From: Clostridia bacterium
GTDB lineage: Bacteria > Bacillota_A > Clostridia > Christensenellales > Borkfalkiaceae
Reading direction: 5' to 3'
Assembly (NCBI GenBank): GCA_017457015.1
Contig: JAFTIG010000001.1
Location: 1-6,875, forward strand
Length of the DNA: 6,875 bases
Shown: positions 1 to 5,643 of the stretch, piece after piece
Position numbering within the stretch: the stretch's first letter is position 1
Layout of the letters: each line of letters begins with the position of its first letter
Notes under the pieces: model-generated
Seen by the model: only the letters and a program-made list of their open reading frames with translations
Databases searched by the model: none
What the model was told of the DNA's origin: nothing
Made by a program: the position numbers and the translations under genes

Positions 1-376
1 CGCCGGCGCAGACCTTGCAGGTAGTAATAGATTGTCTTATCCCGCAGAAGTAAAGGTAATAAGAGTGCCTTGCTCCTGCCGTGTTAACCCGATGTTTATT
101 CTCCGTGCGTTCCAGCGCGGTGCAGACGGTGTTATCATCTGTGGTTGTCACCCCGGAGATTGCCACTATACTTCGGGTAACTACTACACCAGACGTAGAA
201 TGGCATTGCTTTTCTCAATGCTCGATTATCTCGGCATTGAAAAAGAACGTACTCGCGTTGAGTGGGTTTCCGCAGCGGAAGGTGCTAAATTCTCGGCTAC
301 GATGAACGACTTTGCAGAAAAGGTCGCTTCACTTGGCGAAAATAAGAGACTGGAGGATTTAAGATGCAAAAGATAA
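1..376 (+). CDS. MvhD/FlpD/FlxD-type hydrogenase iron-sulfur subunit, 3' end (partial)
   Basis: The reading frame is open from base 2, so this is the C-terminal 124 residues of a gene that begins upstream. The TTG at 32 lies inside conserved sequence and is not the start. Visible hallmarks are GADLAG at the left edge, CSCRVNP (fragment residues 24-30), AFQRGADGV, the signature GCHPGDCHYTSGN, and a C-terminal WVSAAEGAKF motif. Proteins of this family are small [2Fe-2S] carriers that pass electrons from a hydrogenase, formate dehydrogenase or NADH dehydrogenase module to the bifurcating flavoprotein HdrA. Here the partner module is the three genes immediately downstream, so FlxD is the closest analogue. 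The N-terminal cysteine motif of the family lies outside the window. The third residue of the CSCR motif is Cys where I expect Gly. The stop codon overlaps the next gene by 13 bases, which points to translational coupling. The family call is firm; the precise partner is inferred. Confidence 0.9.
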   Translation, partial: AGADLAGSNRLSYPAEVKVIRVPCSCRVNPMFILRAFQRGADGVIICGCHPGDCHYTSGNYYTRRRMALLFSMLDYLGIEKERTRVEWVSAAEGAKFSATMNDFAEKVASLGENKRLEDLRCKR

Positions 377-1353
377 CGCGTGACACTTTGATAAACGTAG
401 CGGAAAAACTTTTTGCAGACGGAGTCGTAACGAAGGCTCTCGGTTGGAAAAAAGGTGAATTTTCCTACGACGTTACTCCCGCTGTGTTTAATAGTGTAGA
501 AGAAATGAAAAAGGATTTCGTTTTCGACGATTTCTCGGGAGCGAACTTCTCTAAATATCTCGTTAAAGAGACCAGAAAAGGCGAAGGCAAGATTCTCGTA
601 TTCTTAAAGCCTTGCGATACTTACAGTTTCAACCAACTTTTAACCGAACATCGTTTCGACCGTGAAAAGGTTTACGCAGTCGGCGTTCCCTGTGAAGGTA
701 TGGTTGATATAAACAAAATAAAAACAATCGTCAGCGACGGCATACTTTCGGTAAACACCGATAGCAATATGTTAAAAGTAGAAACGCTTTACGACGGTGT
801 AAAAGAAATTGATAAAGCAGACGTTCTTCAAGAACGTTGTGTAAACTGCAAGAGTAAAAAACACGTTGCTTACGACGAACTTATCGGCGACGACGGTGAA
901 GTGGTTGCAAGCGCACGTTTTGACGAAGTTGCAAAACTCGAAGCAATGAGTGCAGACGAAAGATACGCTTTTTGGCAAAACGAACTTTCACGTTGTATAC
1001 GTTGTAACGCTTGCCGTGACGCATGTCCTGCATGTACTTGTGAAAAATGCGTATTCGACAATCCTAACTCAGGCGTAGAAAATAAATCGCCTGCAAACAG
1101 TTTTGAAGAACAGATGTTCCACATCATTCGTGCTTTCCACGTAGCAGGTCGTTGTACCGACTGCGGTGAGTGTTCAAGAGTTTGTCCGCAACATATTCCG
1201 CTACACCTTCTTAACCGTAAATTTATTAAAGACATCAATGAATTCTACGGCGATTATCAAGCAGGGGAACAGGTTGGCAGTCGTGCACCGCTCGTAAATT
1301 ACACCAAAGAAGATTTAGAACCGAGTGAAGCGGTAAACAGGGAGGAAAAATAA
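364..1353 (+). CDS. 4Fe-4S dicluster protein with FrhB/FdhB-like N-terminal region (FlxC-like)
   Basis: This 329-residue soluble protein starts at ATG 364, preceded by GGAGG at 352-356. The N-terminal half carries LKPCD (C84), GVPCEGMVD (C110) and CVNC (C159, C162). This pattern resembles the F420-hydrogenase/dehydrogenase beta-subunit type of Fe-S and flavin fold. The C-terminal half has two ferredoxin motifs: C211/C214/C217/C221 followed by Pro, and C264/C267/C270/C274 followed by Pro. Three further cysteines (C224, C226, C229) follow the first motif. Such proteins sit beside MvhD, HdrA and NADH-binding subunits in Flx-Hdr clusters and serve as electron wires. I infer the same role here, linking the FlxA-like reductase to the MvhD-like protein. 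There is no signal peptide or membrane segment, so it should be cytoplasmic. It could be annotated more cautiously as a 4Fe-4S dicluster domain protein. Confidence 0.82.
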   Translation: MQKITRDTLINVAEKLFADGVVTKALGWKKGEFSYDVTPAVFNSVEEMKKDFVFDDFSGANFSKYLVKETRKGEGKILVFLKPCDTYSFNQLLTEHRFDREKVYAVGVPCEGMVDINKIKTIVSDGILSVNTDSNMLKVETLYDGVKEIDKADVLQERCVNCKSKKHVAYDELIGDDGEVVASARFDEVAKLEAMSADERYAFWQNELSRCIRCNACRDACPACTCEKCVFDNPNSGVENKSPANSFEEQMFHIIRAFHVAGRCTDCGECSRVCPQHIPLHLLNRKFIKDINEFYGDYQAGEQVGSRAPLVNYTKEDLEPSEAVNREEK

Positions 1354-1354
1354 T

Positions 1355-2383
1355 ATGCGTAAATGTTTATTAACTAATTCGGACGCGCTTTTTAAGGCGA
1401 TTGCCGAAAATGCAACTCTCTATATTCCCGTAGACCTTGAAAAAGGTAGAGTCTCGTATAAGAAATACGCTGACGGCATGAAGATGAGCGACGCGCTCAA
1501 AACCGACCGTAGTGCAAAGGACTTTTTCTTTCCCCAGACTCAAACTCTTATGGAGTTTAGGACGAACGGCAAAAATATTGAAGTTATCGATAACCGTTCC
1601 GAACACGAAGATTTCGTAGTATTCGGCGTTCGCGGTTGTGATGCGAAGAGTATAGAAGTTTTAGACAAAGTATTCCTTGCTGAACCGGTTGACAGTTATT
1701 ATAAAACCCGTCGTGAACACGGCGTTATAGTAGCCATGGCTTGTAGTAAGCCTGCGGAAACGTGTTTCTGCGGTACGTTCGGTATAGACGCGAGCGCGCC
1801 CACGGGAGATATATTATGTTATAAGACGGACGACGCGTTCTATCTTGATGCTAAAACGGAAAAGGGAAAAGCACTTCTTGCTAAACTCGACGGCGTTACC
1901 GAACAGACGGACGACAAAGCCGTAGAAGAACAAAAAGCAAATATTAAGGCGATTTTAGATAAACTCCCGTTAAAGGACTTAAAGGCGGACGCTTTCGGTG
2001 CGGATAAGACCAAAGAATACTTCGATCACCCTGCATGGAAAACGCTTTCCGAATCCTGTTTGGGTTGCGGTACTTGTACTTTCGTATGCCCGACCTGTCA
2101 GTGTTACGACATTAAAGACTTTAAGACTAAAAGTGGAGTAGAACGTTTCCGTTGTTGGGACAGTTGCATGTATTCAGACTTTACCAAGATGAGTGCAGGT
2201 CAACCAAGACTTACCCAAATGGAACGTTTCCGTCAAAGATTTATGCATAAACTCGTATATTATCCCACCAACAACGACGGATTGTTCAGTTGCGTAGGTT
2301 GCGGTAGATGCGTATCTAAATGCCCGATTTCAATGAATATCGTAAAAGTTATGAAAGCGCTCGGAGGAAAAGAAAATGAATAA
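1355..2383 (+). CDS. 4Fe-4S dicluster protein, AsrA/FlxB-like
   Basis: This 342-residue protein starts at ATG 1355, one base after the upstream stop codon, with GGAGG at 1341-1345. The N-terminal part contains FGVRGCDAKS (C95), a MACSKP segment (C130) and TCFCGTFG (C137, C139), as in the anaerobic sulfite reductase subunit A / hydrogenase Fe-S family. The C-terminal part has ferredoxin motifs C235/C238/C241/C245 and C313/C316/C319/C323. Between them lie PTCQC (C248, C250) and RCWDSC (C267, C271). In sulfite reductase and Flx complexes this subunit partners the FAD/NAD(P)-binding subunit, which is the next gene here; the two overlap by 8 bases. No siroheme sulfite reductase subunit is visible, so a FlxB-like electron-carrier role is preferred over AsrA itself. 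It is predicted to be cytoplasmic. Confidence 0.83.
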   Translation: MRKCLLTNSDALFKAIAENATLYIPVDLEKGRVSYKKYADGMKMSDALKTDRSAKDFFFPQTQTLMEFRTNGKNIEVIDNRSEHEDFVVFGVRGCDAKSIEVLDKVFLAEPVDSYYKTRREHGVIVAMACSKPAETCFCGTFGIDASAPTGDILCYKTDDAFYLDAKTEKGKALLAKLDGVTEQTDDKAVEEQKANIKAILDKLPLKDLKADAFGADKTKEYFDHPAWKTLSESCLGCGTCTFVCPTCQCYDIKDFKTKSGVERFRCWDSCMYSDFTKMSAGQPRLTQMERFRQRFMHKLVYYPTNNDGLFSCVGCGRCVSKCPISMNIVKVMKALGGKENE

Positions 2384-3209
2384 CGTTAAAGAACCTTTAA
2401 TTCCCACCGTATGCGTGGTAACTGATATAAGACAAGACACTCCCGACGTTAAGACCTTTCGCGTTTTAACGGTAGACGGACAAAAACCCTTTATTCATAA
2501 ACCCGGTCAGTGCGCAATGCTCTCTATGCCCGGTGTTGGTGAAGCACTGTTTTCCATAACGTCTTCTCCCACGAATAAAGAATACGTTGAATTTTCAATC
2601 AAAAAATGCGGTTGTGTTACCGAATGGATACACGGCATTGAAGTTGGTCAACAAATAACCGTTCGCGGACCTTACGGAAACGGATTCCCCGTAGACACCG
2701 TGTTTAAAGGACAAAACATGCTCTTTATCGCAGGTGGTATCGGTTTAGCGCCCGTACGTTCGGTTATAAACTACGTTCGTGATAACAGAAAGGATTACGG
2801 CACGGTTGATATCGTATACGGGTCAAGAAGTAAAGAAGATTTAGTTCACTACGAAGAGATTATCAACGAGTGGATGGCAGACCCCACCATTAACGTACAC
2901 CTTACCATCGACCGCGAACAAGAAAACTGGGACGGACACGTTGGCTTTGTTCCTAACTACGTTAAAGAGTTAGGGTTTGAACCAAACAAGACGGCAGTTT
3001 TATGCGGACCGCCTATCATGATTAAGTTTACGCTTAACGGGCTCGGTGAACTCGGCTTTGACAGAAAACAAGTTTACACGACGCTTGAACTTCGTATGAA
3101 GTGTGCAATCGGCAAATGCGGACGTTGCAACGTAGGATCAAAATACGTTTGCAAAGACGGTCCGGTATTTAATATGGAACAGTTAGATGAACTCCCCGAC
3201 GAGTATTAA
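2376..3209 (+). CDS. FAD/NAD(P)-binding oxidoreductase with [2Fe-2S] motif (FlxA/AsrB/PyrK-like)
   Basis: This 277-residue protein is of the ferredoxin-NADP reductase superfamily. Its start at ATG 2376 has GGAGG at 2363-2367 and overlaps the previous gene by 8 bases. Domain order: an FAD-binding barrel with PGQCAMLSMPG (residues 43-53) and FSITSSP (59-65), then RGPYGNGF (97-104). The NAD(P)-binding fold follows, with AGGIGLAPVRS (119-129) and LCGPPIMI (209-216). The C-terminal [2Fe-2S] motif is C243-x4-C248-x2-C251-x7-C259, as in PyrK and AsrB. The expected role is to take two electrons from NAD(P)H onto FAD and hand them singly to iron-sulfur clusters. PyrK is unlikely because no dihydroorotate dehydrogenase is nearby. 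AsrB is less likely because there is no sulfite reductase gene. Neighbouring dicluster and MvhD-like genes make FlxA the best analogue. Whether it uses NADH or NADPH cannot be decided by eye. Confidence 0.88.
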   Translation: MNNVKEPLIPTVCVVTDIRQDTPDVKTFRVLTVDGQKPFIHKPGQCAMLSMPGVGEALFSITSSPTNKEYVEFSIKKCGCVTEWIHGIEVGQQITVRGPYGNGFPVDTVFKGQNMLFIAGGIGLAPVRSVINYVRDNRKDYGTVDIVYGSRSKEDLVHYEEIINEWMADPTINVHLTIDREQENWDGHVGFVPNYVKELGFEPNKTAVLCGPPIMIKFTLNGLGELGFDRKQVYTTLELRMKCAIGKCGRCNVGSKYVCKDGPVFNMEQLDELPDEY

Positions 3210-3224
3210 TAAGGAGAAAAACAA

Positions 3225-3899
3225 ATGGAAAATTTAGTTAACGTTTATTTTTTCGGTAAAAAGTATGAAGTTCCCGAAAGCCTTACTATCATGAAGGCTA
3301 TGGAATACGCAGGCTATCAGTTAGTTCGTGGTTGCGGTTGCAGAAACGGTTTCTGCGGTGCATGTTCTACCATTTACCGTATCAAGGGCGACAGAGAACT
3401 CCACGCATGTCTTGCATGCCAACAGAAAGTTGAAAACGATATGTACGTTGCAACTCTTCCGTTCTTCCCGCTCGTAAAACAGGTTTACGACGTAAACAAG
3501 GTTAAAGTTTCAGAACAAATAATGATGCAACTCTATCCGGAAATTTACGCGTGCGTTGGATGTAACGCTTGTACTAAGGCTTGTACGCAAGGCCTTAACG
3601 TTATGCAGTATATCGCTTATGCACAAAGGGGCGACTTTGCAAACTGTGCAGAAGAATCGTTTGACTGCGTAATGTGTGGCGTATGTTCTTCAAGATGTCC
3701 TGCAGGTATTTCGCATCCGCAGGTAGCAGTTCTTGCAAGAAGACTTTACGGCAAATATATCGCGCCCGAATCTCAACACCTTATCGACAGAGTAAAAGAG
3801 ATTGATGAAGGCGTATATAAAGAACTTATCGAAACGCTTATGGCAAAGCCTATCGATGAACTTAAAGAACTCTATAACAATAGGGAAATCGAGAAGTAA
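3225..3899 (+). CDS. SdhB/FrdB/HdrC-like iron-sulfur subunit with [2Fe-2S] and two [4Fe-4S] motifs
   Basis: This 224-residue protein starts at ATG 3225 after AAGGAG at 3211-3216. Residues 1-80 look like a plant-type [2Fe-2S] ferredoxin domain: C39-x4-C44-x2-C47 plus C62, with extra C37 and C65. Two [4Fe-4S] motifs follow: C110/C113/C116/C120, and C148/C151/C154/C158 followed by Pro. The remaining part is a basic and acidic helical tail. Domain order matches the iron-sulfur subunit of succinate dehydrogenase/fumarate reductase and the N-terminal part of thiol:fumarate reductase TfrB. It lacks the HdrB-like CCG repeats of TfrB. Its position directly before the flavoprotein gene, 14 bases away, supports a two-subunit FrdAB-like pair. 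In quinone-linked enzymes the second and third clusters face a quinone site; with no membrane anchor here, they more likely receive electrons from the upstream Flx-type subunits. That last step is inference. Confidence 0.83.
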   Translation: MENLVNVYFFGKKYEVPESLTIMKAMEYAGYQLVRGCGCRNGFCGACSTIYRIKGDRELHACLACQQKVENDMYVATLPFFPLVKQVYDVNKVKVSEQIMMQLYPEIYACVGCNACTKACTQGLNVMQYIAYAQRGDFANCAEESFDCVMCGVCSSRCPAGISHPQVAVLARRLYGKYIAPESQHLIDRVKEIDEGVYKELIETLMAKPIDELKELYNNREIEK

Positions 3900-3913
3900 G
3901 GGAGGGTAGAAGT

Positions 3914-4189
3914 ATGTACAACTATACGAAAGAACAACTCGATTCAATGAAGAAAGTCGAAGCGACAAGAGAGCAAAGACTTAAAAATTTATTCGCTCGT
4001 ATGAGCGCTGATGAAAAGCAGACGGTTTTAAAAGAAAACCATCCCGACTATATCGAAACGGCTTATGAAAACCTTAAAGTAGGTCCTAACAAGGGCGGTA
4101 AGGTTTTACACGAACTCGCAGACCTTTACAAGGTAAGTCCAGAGTTCTCGATATGGATATCGACCTTTCTAAACCCGATTACGACGTAG
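3914..4189 (+). CDS. N-terminal fragment of the fumarate reductase-type flavoprotein gene (frame-disrupted)
   Basis: This 91-codon frame begins at ATG 3914, preceded by a strong GGAGGG at 3901-3906, the best ribosome site for the flavoprotein. Residues 1-71 are a charged, helical, cytoplasmic-looking segment including KVEATREQRL, HPDYIETAY, KVGPNKGGK and LHELADL. From memory, Clostridial FAD-binding fumarate reductase-type proteins carry just such an N-terminal extension before the Rossmann fold. After codon 71 the frame reads a non-conserved 20-residue tail to the stop at 4187-4189. The other frame continues with LQGKSR and then the FAD-binding domain. I therefore regard this as the 5' part of one gene whose remainder begins around 4126, not as an independent small protein. 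A separate 91-residue protein remains possible if the frame is correct as given. Confidence 0.6.
   Translation: MYNYTKEQLDSMKKVEATREQRLKNLFARMSADEKQTVLKENHPDYIETAYENLKVGPNKGGKVLHELADLYKVSPEFSIWISTFLNPITT
4121..4137 (+). other. Apparent frameshift site within the flavoprotein gene
   Basis: The 5' frame reads ADL up to codon CTT at 4124-4126. The flavoprotein frame reads LQGKSR starting with TTA at 4126-4128. The two conserved segments join without gap if the TTT run at 4125-4127 had one more T, giving HELADLLQGKSR. The joined gene spans 3914-5523 and would encode 536 residues, a normal length for this flavoprotein type. The run does not form a canonical X-XXY-YYZ slippery heptamer, so a deletion or an assembly/sequencing error is more likely than programmed slippage. 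Confidence 0.6.
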
Positions 4190-5523
4190 ACGTTTTAGTT
4201 ATCGGTGGCGGTGGTGCAGGTTCTTCTGCAGCGATTGAAGCAGATAACGCAGGCGCAAAGGTTATGATGGTTACCAAACTCCGTATCGGCGACGCTAACA
4301 CCATGATGGCAGAAGGCGGTATTCAGGCTGCAGATAAGCCCAACGATAGCCCTGCAATTCACTATCTCGATGCGTTTGGTGGCGGACACTTTGCTGCTAA
4401 ACCCGAACTTTTATACAAACTCGTAAACGACGCTCCCGACTGTATCAAATGGCTTAACGAACTCGGCGTAATGTTCGACAAAGATGCCGATGGCACGATG
4501 ATTACCACGCACGGCGGCGGTACGTCAAGAAAGCGTATGCACGCTTGTAAGGACTATTCTGGTGCGGAAATTATGAGAACGCTCCGTGACGAAGTCTTAA
4601 ATAGGGGTATTCCCGTAGTAGACTTTACGGCGGCAATCGAACTTATAAAGGATACCGAAGGTAAGGCTGCCGGTGCAGTTCTTATGAATATGGAAACCAA
4701 GGATATTTACGTTGCAAAAGCAAAGACCGTTATTATCGCAACGGGCGGTGCAGGTAGACTTCATTATCAAGGTTTCCCAACTTCTAACCACTACGGCGCA
4801 ACGGCTGACGGTTTAGTTTTAGGTTATAGAGCAGGCGCAAAACTTCTCTATGCAGATACTCTTCAGTATCACCCCACGGGCGTTGCAGAACCTACCCAAA
4901 TTTTCGGTGCACTCGTTACCGAAAAGGTTCGTTCACTCGGTGCACAACTCGTTAATAAAGACGGTGAAGCGTTCGTTTACTCTCTTGAAACTCGTGACGT
5001 AACTGCATCTTCTATTATTAGAGAATGTAAAAAGCGTGACAACGGTATCAAGACTACCGACGGCGAAGGCGTATGGCTCGATACCCCGATGATTGAAATG
5101 ATCGGCGGTGAAGGCACTATTGAAAAACGTATTCCCGCAATGCTCAGAATGTTCGGCAAATACGGTATCGATATAAGAAAAGATCCTATTCTCGTTTACC
5201 CGACCTTACACTACCAGAACGGTGGTTTGGATATAAGTGCAGACGGTATGAGTACGACCGTTCCTAATCTTTTCGTCGCAGGCGAAGCAGTTGGGGGAAT
5301 CCACGGCAGAAACAGACTTATGGGCAACTCTTTACTTGATATTATCGTATTCGGTAGAAACGCAGGTAAGAGCGTTGGTAAGATTTATAAAGACGTTGAA
5401 GTTAAAGAATTAACTCTTGATCACGTTAAAGCGTTTGATAAAGAACTTAAGGACGCAGGTATTGACTCTAACGTTCTTTCACCCAAACTTTTACCGAACT
5501 ATACAAAACAACCAAACGTTTAA
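4153..5523 (+). CDS. Fumarate reductase/succinate dehydrogenase-type FAD flavoprotein (main part)
   Basis: From ATG 4153 this frame gives 456 residues. It contains the FAD dinucleotide motif VIGGGGAGSSAA (16-27), GDANTMMAEGG (46-56), ATGGAGRLHY (196-205), QYHPTG (238-243), VTEKVRS (255-261), ETRD (279-282), LHYQNGG (352-358), and GEAVGGIHGRNRLMGNSLL (377-395). Residues equivalent to E. coli FrdA catalytic and substrate-binding H232, T244/E245, R287, H355 and R390 appear as H240, T256/E257, R281, H353 and R388. This supports reduction of fumarate or a similar dicarboxylate enoate. The histidine used for covalent FAD linkage is replaced by N49, so FAD is probably non-covalent. L-aspartate oxidase is less likely because its active-site Glu appears to be His (H120). 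The C-terminal helical domain of classical FrdA is largely missing. ATG 4153 has no convincing ribosome site; the true product probably starts at 3914 (536 residues if one base is restored). No signal peptide is present. Confidence 0.87.
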   Translation: MDIDLSKPDYDVDVLVIGGGGAGSSAAIEADNAGAKVMMVTKLRIGDANTMMAEGGIQAADKPNDSPAIHYLDAFGGGHFAAKPELLYKLVNDAPDCIKWLNELGVMFDKDADGTMITTHGGGTSRKRMHACKDYSGAEIMRTLRDEVLNRGIPVVDFTAAIELIKDTEGKAAGAVLMNMETKDIYVAKAKTVIIATGGAGRLHYQGFPTSNHYGATADGLVLGYRAGAKLLYADTLQYHPTGVAEPTQIFGALVTEKVRSLGAQLVNKDGEAFVYSLETRDVTASSIIRECKKRDNGIKTTDGEGVWLDTPMIEMIGGEGTIEKRIPAMLRMFGKYGIDIRKDPILVYPTLHYQNGGLDISADGMSTTVPNLFVAGEAVGGIHGRNRLMGNSLLDIIVFGRNAGKSVGKIYKDVEVKELTLDHVKAFDKELKDAGIDSNVLSPKLLPNYTKQPNV

Positions 5524-5537
5524 GGTTTATAAAAAAA

Positions 5538-5578
5538 TCGTTTGTACCCGATTGCAAAAGTTGCGGTCGGGTATACGA
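5538..5578 (+). terminator. Strong hairpin between the flavoprotein and exchanger genes; possible transcript-end or attenuator structure
   Basis: Bases 5545-5557 pair with 5561-5573 around a three-base loop (5558-5560), giving 13 pairs of which two are G-U (5552-5566 and 5553-5565). Four outer pairs (5538-5541 with 5575-5578) extend it past a small internal loop. An A7 run lies immediately 5' (5531-5537). There is no T-run on the 3' side, so it is not a canonical plus-strand intrinsic terminator. On the minus strand it would be followed by T7, but the two G-U pairs become A-C mismatches there, which favours the plus-strand RNA as the functional form. Likely roles are stabilising the 3' end of the upstream operon mRNA, partial termination, or processing between the operon and the exchanger gene. 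Confidence 0.45.
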
Positions 5579-5587
5579 GCGTAATAT
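5561..5587 (+). promoter_or_regulatory. Possible weak promoter for the exchanger gene
   Basis: TTGCGG at 5561-5566 and TAATAT at 5582-5587 are separated by 15 bases, a short spacing for a sigma-A type promoter. The -35-like part overlaps the 3' arm of the hairpin. A 120-base gap, long compared with the rest of the cluster, makes a separate promoter plausible, but the match is weak and AT-rich sequence gives such hits by chance. Confidence 0.2.
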
Positions 5588-5643
5588 ATGTTAATTGTTG
5601 AAATGGAAAGAGATGAAACTTTTTAATTTATAAAGGAGTAATT

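Noticed and set aside
32..376. Complete small gene starting at TTG 32
   Set aside because: The frame is open to the window edge and upstream residues (GADLAG) match the conserved family sequence, so this is a truncated gene, not a 114-residue protein.
870..1238. Minus-strand frame of 122 codons
   Set aside because: It lies opposite the cysteine-motif region of the 364-1353 gene, has no recognisable domain and no ribosome site, and is a shadow of the real coding frame.
1355..3209. Anaerobic sulfite reductase operon (asrAB)
   Set aside because: The two proteins resemble AsrA and AsrB, but no siroheme-binding AsrC follows; the neighbours are MvhD-like and fumarate reductase-like genes instead.
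3690..3968. Minus-strand frame of 92 codons spanning a gene junction
   Set aside because: It overlaps two well-supported plus-strand genes, and its composition is that of an antisense shadow.
4120..4135. Programmed -1 ribosomal frameshift site
   Set aside because: The sequence CCTTTAC does not follow the X-XXY-YYZ pattern and no obvious stimulatory hairpin follows within a few bases; a deletion or sequencing error explains it better.
4153..5523. L-aspartate oxidase (NadB)
   Set aside because: The NadB active-site Glu is replaced by His in THGGGTS, no nadA or nadC is adjacent, and an FrdB-like subunit precedes the gene.
5598..5627. Promoter TTGAAA ... TTTAAT before the exchanger gene
   Set aside because: Transcription would start at or beyond the ribosome-binding site at 5632-5638, leaving no leader, so it is unlikely to serve this gene.
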